A stretch of DNA of 64,000 nt from Streptomyces sp. NP160. Lineage in GTDB: Bacteria; Actinomycetota; Actinomycetes; Actinomycetales; Quadrisphaeraceae. Each line of letters opens with the position of its first letter. Position 1 is the stretch's first letter. The DNA lies in the NCBI RefSeq assembly GCF_006335115.1, contig NZ_VDMJ01000005.1, positions 170,573 to 234,572 on the forward strand, given 5' to 3'. Both the position numbers and the translations under genes were made by a program. Shown here piece by piece: positions 8,690-16,882 of this stretch. A model generated the notes under the pieces. It searched no databases and had not been told where the DNA came from. It worked only from the letters and a program-made list of their open reading frames with translations.

Positions 8690-9481
8690 ATGGGCAGCCG
8701 CGGTGAGGGCCTCGCGCTCGCGCTGCTGCGCGTGGCGCTCGGTCTGCTGTGGCTGCAGGACCTCGTGCTGCCTCGGCTGGGCGCGCAGACCTGGACCACG
8801 GGCGGCCTCGGGCTGGACGGTGCCGCCGGGTGGCTGCTGCCGGCGCTCGAGGTGGCCCTGGTCGTCACCCTCCTGACGGGACTGCTCGTGCGGCCCGCGG
8901 CCGCGGTGGGCGCTGCGCTCGCGGTCGCCGGTGCGGTCCAGCTCGGTGCCGGCCAGTCGGCGCAGGCCGAGGCCGGCGCCTGGGCCGTGGTGCTGCTCGC
9001 CGTCGTCCACGGCGTGCTCGTGGTCGGCGGTGCGGGCAGCTGGGGCGCGCTCGACGTCGTCCGCCGCAGCGGCGACCCGGCCCTCGCCGCCCGGCTGGGC
9101 CGGGGCTGGGGCCTGCTGGCGCTGGCCGCCGGCGTCACGGGCGTGGTGCTCGCCTCCCGGGCGCAGCCGCGCTGGACCACCGAGCACGTCGTCGAGCTGC
9201 CGCGGGGCCTGCTCTCGCTCGGCACGTGGGACCTGCCGGGTGCCCTGGTCGTGGGAGGCGCCGGGCTGGTGCTGCTGCTGGGCACGGCGCCGCGCATGTC
9301 GCCGATGGCGCTCGTGGCGCTGCTCGTGGCGGGCGGTGGGGCCGTGCTCGTGGTCATCGGCGTGCTGGCCGGTGGCGTGGCCTCCGCCTCGCTGCTGGCC
9401 GCCCTCGCCGTCGTCGCGGCGGTCTGCGCGCCCCACCTGCGGGCCGCGGCCGGCGGCGGCGGGGACGACGGCGAGGTCTGA
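8690..9481 (+). CDS. DoxX-like membrane protein
   Basis: A 263-residue polytopic membrane protein with about seven hydrophobic segments and short Gly-rich loops. The N-terminal RVALGLLWLQDLVLPRLG and the four-helix organisation resemble DoxX/DUF417-like proteins, with extra helices at the C-terminus. No catalytic motif is visible. A -10-like CACCAT ends 7 nt before the ATG and no Shine-Dalgarno is evident, so the mRNA may be leaderless. Its stop faces the stop of the next gene so closely that the two form TGATCA. The function is unknown. Confidence 0.6.
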   Translation: MGSRGEGLALALLRVALGLLWLQDLVLPRLGAQTWTTGGLGLDGAAGWLLPALEVALVVTLLTGLLVRPAAAVGAALAVAGAVQLGAGQSAQAEAGAWAVVLLAVVHGVLVVGGAGSWGALDVVRRSGDPALAARLGRGWGLLALAAGVTGVVLASRAQPRWTTEHVVELPRGLLSLGTWDLPGALVVGGAGLVLLLGTAPRMSPMALVALLVAGGGAVLVVIGVLAGGVASASLLAALAVVAAVCAPHLRAAAGGGGDDGEV

Positions 9482-10249
9482 TCACCCCTGCAGCTCGTCG
9501 AGGGGGAGCACCAGCTGGGGCCCGTTGACGCGGGGGCTGCCGACGGCGCGGCCCACCTCGTGGGTGGCCAGCTGCGGCGGCGGCACGGCGTCGAGCACCT
9601 GGCGGACCAGGTCGAGGTCGGTCAGGGCCGGGTCGAGCCAGTCGGCCTGGAAGTCCGCCGGCAGCACCACGGGGCTGCGGTCGTGGATGCGCCCCGCCGC
9701 GTCACGCGCCTGGGTGGTGATGACGGTGACCGTCCACAGCCACGGGTCCTCGCCCTCGGGGGTGGCCGGGTCCTTCCAGAGCTCGTACAGCCCGGCGAAG
9801 GTCAGCGGGCCCCCGTCGGCGGCGTGCAGGAAGTGGGGCACCTTGAGCTCCTTGCCGGACCCGTCCGGCGCGGGGCGGCGCTCCCACTCGAAGTAGCCGT
9901 CGGCGGGCACCAGGCAGCGCCGGCGGGCCGCCGCGCGCTTGTACGCCGGCTTCTCGGTCACCGTCTCGACCCGGGCGTTGATCATCCTCGAGCCGATGCC
10001 GGGGTCCTTGGCCCAGGAGGGCACCAGCCCCCACCGCAGCGTGCGCAGCTGCCGCTGCGCCCCCTCGGCGCTCCCGGCCGGGGCGCCCCCGGCCTCGTCC
10101 TCGCGCGGCTCGCGCTCGACCACGGCGCGCACCTGCTGGGTCGGCGCGACGTTCCAGGAGGGACCCACCTCGGGCCCGACGACGGCGTCGACGGCGTAGT
10201 CCTCGACGAGCTGGGCGTCGGACCTGCTGCTGGCGTAGCGACCGCACAC
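9482..10249 (-). CDS. SOS response-associated peptidase family (HMCES/YedK) abasic-site crosslinking protein
   Basis: A 255-residue SRAP protein beginning M-CGRY once the initiator is read as Met, so Cys2 is the thiol that links to abasic sites after initiator removal. Other active-site landmarks are MINARVET (Asn), GYFEWE (Glu) and RIHDRSPVVL (His). The family shields abasic sites in single-stranded DNA through a thiazolidine crosslink. The frame is open far upstream, but the invariant Cys2 fixes the GTG at 10249. A weak -10-like CAGACT ends 7 nt before this start, so it may be leaderless. I see no LexA box. Confidence 0.92.
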   Translation of the reverse strand: MCGRYASSRSDAQLVEDYAVDAVVGPEVGPSWNVAPTQQVRAVVEREPREDEAGGAPAGSAEGAQRQLRTLRWGLVPSWAKDPGIGSRMINARVETVTEKPAYKRAAARRRCLVPADGYFEWERRPAPDGSGKELKVPHFLHAADGGPLTFAGLYELWKDPATPEGEDPWLWTVTVITTQARDAAGRIHDRSPVVLPADFQADWLDPALTDLDLVRQVLDAVPPPQLATHEVGRAVGSPRVNGPQLVLPLDELQG

Positions 10250-10384
10250 GCCAGGCAGTCTGCCGCCGGCCACCGACGGCAGCACCGCCAGGCGCTCCGG
10301 TCGCCGCTGCGTCCCCCTCGCAGCAGACTGGCCGCGACGTCGAGCCCACGGCGCCCCACCGCCTGAAGGGCCCGCCGAGCCGAG

Positions 10385-11593
10385 ATGAGCGTCGACGACC
10401 ACGCGCGCACCGCGCAGAAGGCGCGCACCGCGCCCGCACCCGACGACCCCCGCAAGCCCGACGACCCCACCGACCTCACCAAGCGGTCGTGGACGTACGT
10501 GCTGCGCAAGACGGCGCGCGAGTTCACCGGTGACGGCTGCCTGGACCTGGCCGCCGCGCTCGTCTACTACGCGGTGCTGGCGCTCTTCCCGGGGCTGGTG
10601 GCGATCATCTCGCTGGTCGGTGTGCTGGGGCAGGGGCCGCAGACCACGCAGACGCTGCTGGAGGTCATCGGGGGCTTCGCGCCGGAGACCGTGACCGACC
10701 AGCTCGGGGGCGTCATCAACGGCCTCCAGGAGAACCAGGCCGCTGGCCTCGGCCTCGTCGTGGGCCTCCTGGGCGCGCTGTGGTCTGCCTCGGGGTACGT
10801 GGGCGCCTTCTCCCGCGCCATGAACCGCATCTACGGCATCACCGAGGGGCGCCCGTTCTGGAAGATGCGCCCGATGCAGCTCTTCGTCACGGTCGTGGCG
10901 GTGGTGCTGGTGGTGGCGGCCCTGATCATCCTCGTGGTCTCCGGCCCGGTGGCCGAGTCGATCGGCGACGTCGCCGGACTGGGCTCCGCGGCGGTGACGG
11001 CGTGGGGCATCGCCAAGTGGCCGGTGCTGGCGCTCATCGTCGTCGTCGTGGTCGCGGTGCTCTACCAGATGACGCCCAACATCAGGCGGCCCAAGTGGAC
11101 CTGGACCAGCGTGGGCGCCGTCACGGCGATCCTCGTGTGGGCCGTCGCCTCGCTGCTCTTCGGGCTCTACGTGGCGAACTTCAGCAACTACAACAAGACG
11201 TACGGCAGCTTCGCCGCGGTGATCATCTTCCTGCTCTGGCTGTGGATCACCAACCTCGCGCTGCTGTTCGGCGCCGAGCTCGACGCCGAGCTCGAGCGCG
11301 GCCGCGAGCTGCAGGCCGGCATCGAGGCCGAGGAGGACCTCCAGCTGCCGCCGCGCGACACCCGCAAGAGCGACAAGGCGGCCGCCAAGCACGAGGAGGA
11401 CGTCGCCCTGGGTCGGCAGCTGCGCCTCGCCCACGGCGCGGACGACGACGAGGGCGGGGGCGCCCGTCCCGGGCAGGCCTCCGGTGGCGGGTCCCACGCG
11501 GCGGGAGGCGAGCGGCGCCCCGAGGTGGCCGCTCCGGACCGCCAGGCCGAGCGCGACGCGGCCGTGCGCAGGGCGGGCGGCACGCCGACCTGA
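10385..11593 (+). CDS. YihY/BrkB-family membrane protein
   Basis: A 402-residue protein with a YihY/BrkB core at about 40-300: six predicted helices, the family-typical DLAAALVYYAVLALFPGLVAI near the start, YGSFAAVIIFLLWLWITNLALLFGAELDAE at the end of the core (in two adjoining pieces), and MNRIYGITEGRPFWKMR in the first loop. The last 100 residues are a charged, Gly/Asp/Glu-rich cytoplasmic tail. Earlier annotation of this family as RNase BN is wrong; its transport substrate remains unknown. It is transcribed away from the SRAP gene. Confidence 0.88.
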   Translation: MSVDDHARTAQKARTAPAPDDPRKPDDPTDLTKRSWTYVLRKTAREFTGDGCLDLAAALVYYAVLALFPGLVAIISLVGVLGQGPQTTQTLLEVIGGFAPETVTDQLGGVINGLQENQAAGLGLVVGLLGALWSASGYVGAFSRAMNRIYGITEGRPFWKMRPMQLFVTVVAVVLVVAALIILVVSGPVAESIGDVAGLGSAAVTAWGIAKWPVLALIVVVVVAVLYQMTPNIRRPKWTWTSVGAVTAILVWAVASLLFGLYVANFSNYNKTYGSFAAVIIFLLWLWITNLALLFGAELDAELERGRELQAGIEAEEDLQLPPRDTRKSDKAAAKHEEDVALGRQLRLAHGADDDEGGGARPGQASGGGSHAAGGERRPEVAAPDRQAERDAAVRRAGGTPT

Positions 11594-11680
11594 GCGGGCG
11601 GCGCGAGGGCGGTCGCGACGGCTCCGCGACACGCCGGGGCGGTGCTGGCTGTGTGTCTCAGGTTCCTCTAACTTCTCTCA

Positions 11681-11698
11681 AGTCACACGAGTCACACA
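11681..11698 (+). repeat. Tandem 9-bp direct repeat AGTCACACG / AGTCACACA in a leader region
   Basis: Two adjoining copies lie in the 200-nt gap between the YihY gene and a small hypothetical gene. The surrounding 50 nt (11651-11705) are unusually AT-rich for this genome and contain repeated CTCTAACTTCTCTC-like runs. This is probably the promoter and regulatory region of the gene at 11794. Direct repeats with about one-turn spacing suit a response regulator or MerR/BldC-type protein, but no regulator can be named. Confidence 0.5.
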
Positions 11699-11793
11699 CG
11701 TAGCAAGAGCAACGCGAGCACCGCCTGATACACCAGCACCGCGCAGCCCCGGGGTCCACCGGGGCCGGCCAGCCAGCCAGATCGGAGCCAGGA

Positions 11794-12261
11794 ATGTCTG
11801 CTGCCCCTGCGTCACCGGTGGTCGACCTCGACGCGTGGCGCCAGCGCGCACGGGTCGTGCGCGGTGCTGAGGTCTCCGCCGGCGCCGCCGCCGACCAGGC
11901 GGGACCGGCGGCCGCCAGCGGTGGTGCCGGGTCGGTCCTCCGGATGCCGTCGCCCGCCGGCCCGGGCCCTCTCAGCGTCTTCGGCCCCGTGATGGCCTTC
12001 GGGCTCGTGCGACGCCCGGCCGCCGGTGAGCTGCCCACCCGCCCGCGCGCGGTGCACGCCCCGCAGCTCGAGGCGGCCCGCGCCGCCGAGGCCAGCGGTG
12101 ACGGTGGCCCCGACGCCGCAAGACAGCCGGCCCCGGCCGGGCCGCCCGCGCTGCGCGTCCTGCCCGCCCTGTCCAGCGAGCAGGGCGTGACGTCGGCGCC
12201 CATGCCGCGGCTGCGCGCCGTGCTCGACAGCCGAGGGACCACCCGGGGGCCCCGCCGCTGA
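11794..12261 (+). CDS. Hypothetical protein, Ala/Pro-rich
   Basis: A 155-residue protein with AGCCAGGA just before its ATG, which supports translation. The first 20 residues (SPVVDLDAWRQRARVVRG) look like an ordered amphipathic segment; the rest is Ala/Pro/Gly-rich and probably disordered. No signal peptide, membrane helix or known domain is visible. It is preceded by an AT-rich leader with a tandem 9-bp repeat and followed by a 270-nt gap before a SpoIIE-type phosphatase gene. Short proteins starting PVVDLDAWR occur in actinobacteria, but I cannot assign a function. Confidence 0.5.
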   Translation: MSAAPASPVVDLDAWRQRARVVRGAEVSAGAAADQAGPAAASGGAGSVLRMPSPAGPGPLSVFGPVMAFGLVRRPAAGELPTRPRAVHAPQLEAARAAEASGDGGPDAARQPAPAGPPALRVLPALSSEQGVTSAPMPRLRAVLDSRGTTRGPRR

Positions 12262-12274
12262 CGCACCGCCGACC

Positions 12275-12333
12275 CACCGGTGACCTCGCGGTGTCCCACC
12301 GGTGACCCCCTGCTGGACCTGAGGGCACCGGTG
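12275..12333. repeat. Cluster of three CACCGGTG palindromes in the 270-nt gap before the phosphatase gene
   Basis: Perfect 8-bp palindromes lie at 12275-12282, 12297-12304 and 12326-12333. The first two sit inside an identical 13-bp repeat (CCCACCGGTGACC) spaced exactly 22 bp apart, two helical turns. The rest of 12262-12531 shows no gene that I can support. A regulator-binding array for the downstream gene is plausible but unproven. Confidence 0.45.
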
Positions 12334-12531
12334 GATCCCGCAGAGGGGACGGCCCGCGCGGCCCCACCGCCCGGCGAGTGGGCCCCGTGCCTGCGCGGGA
12401 CACCCGCCGTGCCCCAGACTGCTCACAGGTCCGGGCCTGGCAGGCGCGACCCGCCGGTCCAGGACGGGGCGGCACAGGGCCCCGCGGTCAGCGCGAGCCG
12501 ACGAGCGGGGGGTCCGGTGGAGGCTGGTCGA

Positions 12532-15099
12532 GTGGCTGCCTGGCTCGAACGCGGTGGTGGTGCGCCCGCCGGTGGACCCGGGCCCGGTGGTGCGTCCGCG
12601 CAGGAGCCGTCCGCGCAGGAGCCGACCGGGCTGGACCGCCTGGCCGACCTCGCCGCACGGCTGGTCGGTGCGCCGTGGGCCCAGGTGTCCCTCGTGCACG
12701 ACGACGTGCACGAGGTGGTGGGCTCCGCGGGCCGGCCGGCCGGGCTCGCGGCGCGCCGCGCGGACCGCGCCGAGGACACCCTGTGCGAGCTGGTCGTCGT
12801 GGACGGACGGGTGGTCGCGGTGGAGGACGCCGCCGCCGACGCCCGCACCGCCGACCGGCCGGGGGTGGCGGCCGGGCTGGTCGGCTCCTACCTGGGCGTG
12901 CCCCTGGTCCACGGCGGACGCACCGCGGGCGTGCTGTGCGCCTACGGCCCCGAGCCCCGGCGCTGGGAGGAGCACGAGGTCGAGGCCCTCGTCCACCTCG
13001 CCGCCAGCGCCGCGGCGGAGCTCGAGCTGGATCGCATCGCCGCGGAGATGGAGCGCAGCCGGCTGCGCGTCCAGCTGGCCGTCGACGCCGCCGGCGTGGG
13101 CAGCTTCGACTGGGACCTCCTCACCGGCGACCTCGAGTGGGACGACCGCCTCCTGGAGGTGTTCGGCCTGGACCGCGACTCCTTCGGAGGCACCATCGAG
13201 GCCTTCAACTCCTGCCTGCACCCCGACGACCTCGACCGCGTCTCGGCCGCGCTGCGTCACTCGATCGACACCTGCGGGGAGTACGAGGCGGAGTACCGGG
13301 TGGTCCGGCCGGGCGGCGAGGTGCGCTGGGTGCAGGCCCGCGGCCGCACTCTGCGCGACCAGGAGGGGCGGGCAGCGCGCGTGGTGGGAGCCGCCTTCGA
13401 CACCACCGACGTCCACGAGGGCGAGGCGCGCGTGGGCCGCGTGCTCGAGAGCATGTCGGCCGCCTTCTACAGCCTCGACGCCGCGTTCCGCTTCACCTAC
13501 GTCAACGCCGAGGCCGAGCGCCTGCTGGGCCGGCCGCGCGGCGAGCTGCTCGGCGGGTCCCTGTGGGAGCTGTTCCCCGCCGCGGTCGGCGGCGACTTCG
13601 AGCACCACTACCGGGCGGCGGTCAGCAGCGGGCAGCCCCGCACCTTCGAGGCCCACTACCCGCCGCCGCTGGACGGCTGGTACGAGGTGCGGGTCTGGCC
13701 CGCTCCGGACGGGCTGTCCGTGTACTTCCTCGAGATCACCGAGCGGCGCCGCGCGCAGGAGCGCGCCGACGCGGCCGCAGCCCAGCTCGCGCTGCTCGCC
13801 CGCACCACCGAGCAGCTGACCGAGGTGCTGGACGGCCGCACGGCGGTCGCCCGGCTCGCCGCGCTCGTGGTCCCGGCGCTCGCCGACTGGTCGGTGGTCT
13901 CGCTGGTGGAGGACGGCGGCGCCCTGCGCGACGTGGGCTGGGCGCACCGCGACCCGGACCTCGTGCCGCTGGTCGAGCGCTACGCCGCCTGCCGGTCCCG
14001 CGGCCTCAGGGACACCTCCCCGCTCCTGCGGGCGCTGGCGAGCGGGGAGCCCCAGCTCGTCGAGCGCGACGCCGCCGCCGCGGTCCGTGAGGCGCTGGGC
14101 GACGAGCAGGCGCGGCGCCTGGTGCTCGAGCTGGCGCCCGGGGCGCTGTGCGTCCTGCCCCTGACGGCCCACGGCCGCACGCTCGGCGCGCTCTCGCTGT
14201 TCTGGGACCCGCAGCGGGGGGCGCCGGGCGCGGACGACCTCGCCACCGCCCGGGAGGTCGCCTCGCGCGCCGGCTCCGCCCTGGAGAACGCACGCCTCTA
14301 CGAGCGCCAGCGCGAGCTGGCCGAAGAGCTCCAGCGCAGCCTGCTCACCGCACCGCCGGAGCCCGACCACCTCGAGGTCGTGGTGCGCTACCTGCCGGCC
14401 GGTGTGGCCGCGCAGGTGGGAGGCGACTGGTACGACTCGTTCCTGCAGCCGGACGGCGCCACCGTCGTCGTCATCGGGGACGTCATCGGGCACGACACCG
14501 CGGCGGCAGCCGCCATGGGGCAGCTGCGCGGGCTGCTGCGCGGCATCGCCTACACCACCGGGGCGGGGCCCGCGGAGGTGCTCGAGCGCCTCGACGCCGC
14601 CATCCCGGGCCTGATGGTGTCCACCACGGCGACGGCGGCGGTGCTGCGGCTCGAGCAGGGCGAGCGGGAGGGCGCTGCGGCCACGACCGCGCTCCGGTGG
14701 TCCAGCGCCGGCCACCCCCCGCCGCTCGTCCTGCACCCCGACGGCTCGGTGACCGCGCTCGAAGCCGAAGAGGCCGACCTGCTGCTGGGCATCGACCCGG
14801 GGGTGGTCCGCCAGGAGCGCGTCGAGCAGGTGGAGCGCGGCTGCACCGTGCTCCTGTACACCGACGGGCTCGTGGAGCGTCGCGGGCAGTCGCTCGACGA
14901 CGGGCTGGACCGCCTCGGCCGGCTGCTCGCCGAGCTGGGGCACCTGCCCCTCCAGGAGCTGTGCGACCAGCTGCTCCGCGTGCTGGTGTGCGATCAGCCG
15001 GAGGACGACGTGGCCGTGGTCGCGGTCCGCCTCCACCCGGAGGACCGCCCGCGCCCCGCGGAGGCAGGGCCCCAGCGCGTGCCGCCCGCCCTGGCCTGA
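12532..15099 (+). CDS. GAF-PAS-PAS-GAF SpoIIE-type (PP2C) serine phosphatase
   Basis: With the start at GTG 12532 (GGAGG eight bases before) the protein has 855 residues; an in-frame GTG at 12517 is the alternative. Domains in order: a GAF-like domain (about 30-165), a PAS domain of the PAS_3 type (170-295), a second PAS (300-405), a second GAF (about 420-600), and a C-terminal PP2C/SpoIIE domain. The PP2C metal-site motifs are all present: GGDWYDSF, VIGDVIGHDTAAAAAMGQLR, SAGHPPPLV, LLYTDGLVERR and PEDDVAVVAVR. There is no membrane helix, so it should sense a cytoplasmic signal. Such enzymes dephosphorylate anti-anti-sigma (STAS) proteins to release SigB/SigF-type factors. A sigma factor of that class lies 1.8 kb downstream, but no STAS or anti-sigma gene lies in the window. 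Confidence 0.9.
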   Translation: MAAWLERGGGAPAGGPGPGGASAQEPSAQEPTGLDRLADLAARLVGAPWAQVSLVHDDVHEVVGSAGRPAGLAARRADRAEDTLCELVVVDGRVVAVEDAAADARTADRPGVAAGLVGSYLGVPLVHGGRTAGVLCAYGPEPRRWEEHEVEALVHLAASAAAELELDRIAAEMERSRLRVQLAVDAAGVGSFDWDLLTGDLEWDDRLLEVFGLDRDSFGGTIEAFNSCLHPDDLDRVSAALRHSIDTCGEYEAEYRVVRPGGEVRWVQARGRTLRDQEGRAARVVGAAFDTTDVHEGEARVGRVLESMSAAFYSLDAAFRFTYVNAEAERLLGRPRGELLGGSLWELFPAAVGGDFEHHYRAAVSSGQPRTFEAHYPPPLDGWYEVRVWPAPDGLSVYFLEITERRRAQERADAAAAQLALLARTTEQLTEVLDGRTAVARLAALVVPALADWSVVSLVEDGGALRDVGWAHRDPDLVPLVERYAACRSRGLRDTSPLLRALASGEPQLVERDAAAAVREALGDEQARRLVLELAPGALCVLPLTAHGRTLGALSLFWDPQRGAPGADDLATAREVASRAGSALENARLYERQRELAEELQRSLLTAPPEPDHLEVVVRYLPAGVAAQVGGDWYDSFLQPDGATVVVIGDVIGHDTAAAAAMGQLRGLLRGIAYTTGAGPAEVLERLDAAIPGLMVSTTATAAVLRLEQGEREGAAATTALRWSSAGHPPPLVLHPDGSVTALEAEEADLLLGIDPGVVRQERVEQVERGCTVLLYTDGLVERRGQSLDDGLDRLGRLLAELGHLPLQELCDQLLRVLVCDQPEDDVAVVAVRLHPEDRPRPAEAGPQRVPPALA

Positions 15100-15116
15100 G
15101 GCGGGCCCGGCCGGCA

Positions 15117-16049
15117 TCAGGCCGCGGGGGTCGCCCCGAGCGCCAAGACCACCCGGAACAGCGAGCGGGGGTCCTGCAGCTGCGCCGGCCTGGCGAGGGC
15201 CGCCCGCGGGACCACGTCCACCCAGCGGACGGCGCGGCGGTGGGGGACCAGCGCGCCGCTGCCCGCGAAGGCGTACTCGCCGGTGACCTCCCCGAGCAGG
15301 AGCGACCTGCCCTCCTGGACCGGCACGGCCACCTCGTCGCCCACGGCCACCTCGGAGACCAGCGCCTCCAGCTGGCGCAGGGCCTTGCCGGGCCGGCGCT
15401 TGACGCCGGTGGCCTCGGCGCGCTCGGCGAGCAGCGCGCGCAGGCCGCCGTCCGCGGGCCCCAGGTCGGCCGGGACGTCGATGCCGCTGCTCGTGTCGAG
15501 CCCGACCACCCCCCGGTCGACCAGCAGGCCCAGGGTCGTCGGGTCGGCGGCGCGCACCACCCACAGGGCCCGCCCCGGCACCGCGGGCCGCTCCGGCACG
15601 TCGTCGGCGCCGGGCCAGACGTACTCCAGGTCGTCCTGCAGGCCGGCCTCGAAGCGCCCGCCGTAGAAGCCCGGGTCCTTGCGCAGCAGGTTGGACCGGT
15701 GCGAGCGGTGCAGCGGCTCCAGGCCGAGCCACGAGGGCAGCTGCGCGGAGGCGGCGAGCTCCTCCTGGGAGGAACCGGCGGCGTCGGGGGCGAACTCGGC
15801 GATCTGCGCCGCCGTGGAGTCGGCGTGCCCCCGGGAGGTCCACTCCCGCACGCAGGCCAGTCCGTAGCAGACGAGGGCGGGGGTGCGGCCCCGCCACATG
15901 GCCACCACCGGGTGGCTGCTCCAGCCGTACTCCGGCAGCTCGAGGGCCCGCAGCACCTGCAGCACCTCCACCCTCTGCTTGCCCAGGCGCGGCGCGTCGA
16001 GGACGGCGGCGCTCTCGGCGAAGCCCGGGAAGGGCAGGAAGGTCTGCAC
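15117..16049 (-). CDS. Pyrimidine-dimer glycosylase-like (MSMEG_6728 family) protein fused to an Mrr-N-like domain
   Basis: 310 residues in two parts. Residues 1-about 150 (start MQTFLPFPGFAESAAVLDAP, then RLGKQRVEVLQVLRAL and LHRSHRSNLLRKDPGFYGGR) match the MSMEG_6728 family, related to T4 endonuclease V-like pyrimidine dimer DNA glycosylases. Residues 161-about 300 (start ALWVVRAADPTTLGLLVDRG, then GDEVAVPVQEGRSLLLGEV and HRRAVRWVDVVP) resemble the N-terminal domain that precedes Mrr-type restriction nucleases. Many MSMEG_6728 proteins consist of the first part alone. The fusion suggests damage or base recognition tied to a DNA-reading module; that is inference. It converges on the phosphatase gene with a 17-nt gap. 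Confidence 0.75.
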   Translation of the reverse strand: MQTFLPFPGFAESAAVLDAPRLGKQRVEVLQVLRALELPEYGWSSHPVVAMWRGRTPALVCYGLACVREWTSRGHADSTAAQIAEFAPDAAGSSQEELAASAQLPSWLGLEPLHRSHRSNLLRKDPGFYGGRFEAGLQDDLEYVWPGADDVPERPAVPGRALWVVRAADPTTLGLLVDRGVVGLDTSSGIDVPADLGPADGGLRALLAERAEATGVKRRPGKALRQLEALVSEVAVGDEVAVPVQEGRSLLLGEVTGEYAFAGSGALVPHRRAVRWVDVVPRAALARPAQLQDPRSLFRVVLALGATPAA

Positions 16050-16130
16050 GCCGGATCGGTCCTCGCTGGTGGTGGTGCGGGTGGTGCGGGCGCCGCAGCC
16101 CCTCGGGGAGCGGCTGCGGCGCGGGTGGCG

Positions 16131-16379
16131 CTACTGCGCCCGGTGCCCCTCCGGCTCCTCCTCGGCGGGCTCGGACAGCCGGCCGGTCGCGTCCATCACC
16201 TGGCCCGTCTCGTCCTGGTCGTCGGAGACCACGCGGACCTCGTCGGGCACGGAGTTCACGCCCATCGCCGCGGCGATGTCGGCCTCGCTGACCTCGGGCA
16301 GGCCCGCGGTGGGGTCCTCGTCGGTGCCGGTGCCCAGGGGGGTGGCGGCGTCGCTGCTCGTGCGGTCCTGCTGGCTCAT
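16131..16379 (-). CDS. Small acidic hypothetical protein
   Basis: An 82-residue strongly acidic, probably disordered protein with no cysteine and no hydrophobic segment. Its ATG overlaps the stop of the upstream small gene by 4 nt (ATGA), so the pair is translationally coupled. It contains ADIAAAMGVNSVPDEVRVV, the only stretch likely to be ordered. I do not recognise the family. Confidence 0.6.
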   Translation of the reverse strand: MSQQDRTSSDAATPLGTGTDEDPTAGLPEVSEADIAAAMGVNSVPDEVRVVSDDQDETGQVMDATGRLSEPAEEEPEGHRAQ

Positions 16380-16669
16380 CAGCTCTCCTCGCGGGTCTTC
16401 TCGTGCGCGTTGCCGGCGGTCTCCTCGAGCGGCGCGTCCACGCCCAGCTCCCGGTCGACCACCACGTGCCGGCCCTGGCTCACCTCAGCGGCGGTGTCGT
16501 CCACCCACTTCTGCGGCTGCTCGGGGAAGCCGCGCTCCGCGATCCGGCGCGCGAGCGCCTCGCGCACGACGTCGACGTCGTCACCGCCGTGGTCGGCGTG
16601 GACCTCGGAGACGATCTGCTGCAGCAGGACCTGGCGGTCGTGCTGCGCCTCGGGAGCGGGTTCCGGCAT
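16379..16669 (-). CDS. Small hypothetical protein, first gene of a two-gene unit
   Basis: 96 residues, charged. An N-terminal helix pair (RQVLLQQIVSEVHADHG and DVDVVREALARRIAERGF) is followed by a short QPQKWVDDTAAEVSQGR segment and a hydrophilic tail. No membrane segment or metal motif is seen. AGGG precedes the ATG. It is coupled to the acidic gene downstream and is transcribed divergently from the sigma factor gene about 210 nt away. Stress-related co-regulation is possible but not shown. Confidence 0.6.
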   Translation of the reverse strand: MPEPAPEAQHDRQVLLQQIVSEVHADHGGDDVDVVREALARRIAERGFPEQPQKWVDDTAAEVSQGRHVVVDRELGVDAPLEETAGNAHEKTREES

Positions 16670-16882
16670 GCGCCCTGCCTACCACCGGGGAGACGGCCGG
16701 ACCACTCCTGCTGGACCGGTCGTTGAACCACTCCTGGCTCGGCTTGCCGGGGGTGCGGGGCGGTGTTGTGCTGGTCCGCGTCCCGGAGGCTCGAGCCCGG
16801 TGGTGCCCTCGGGCGGCCGCCCGCCCGGCCTCGGGACGACCGCGCCCGTGCGGCGAACGACGCGAGAGCACAGGAGCCTTCG

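Noticed and set aside
10250..10384. LexA box for the SOS-associated peptidase gene
   Set aside because: No GAAC-N4-GTTC palindrome is found in the gap; despite the family name, SOS control is not supported here.
12280..12531. Start of the GAF/PAS phosphatase at 12280
   Set aside because: The first 84 codons encode Pro/Arg/Gly-rich sequence without domain similarity, and GGAGG at the right distance supports GTG 12532; the upstream start cannot be fully excluded.
11812..15897. 1361-codon open frame on the minus strand
   Set aside because: It lies opposite the small hypothetical gene and the GAF/PAS phosphatase, both with clear coding signals. The translation is Arg/Gly/His/Ala-rich low-complexity sequence, the usual artefact of very high GC.
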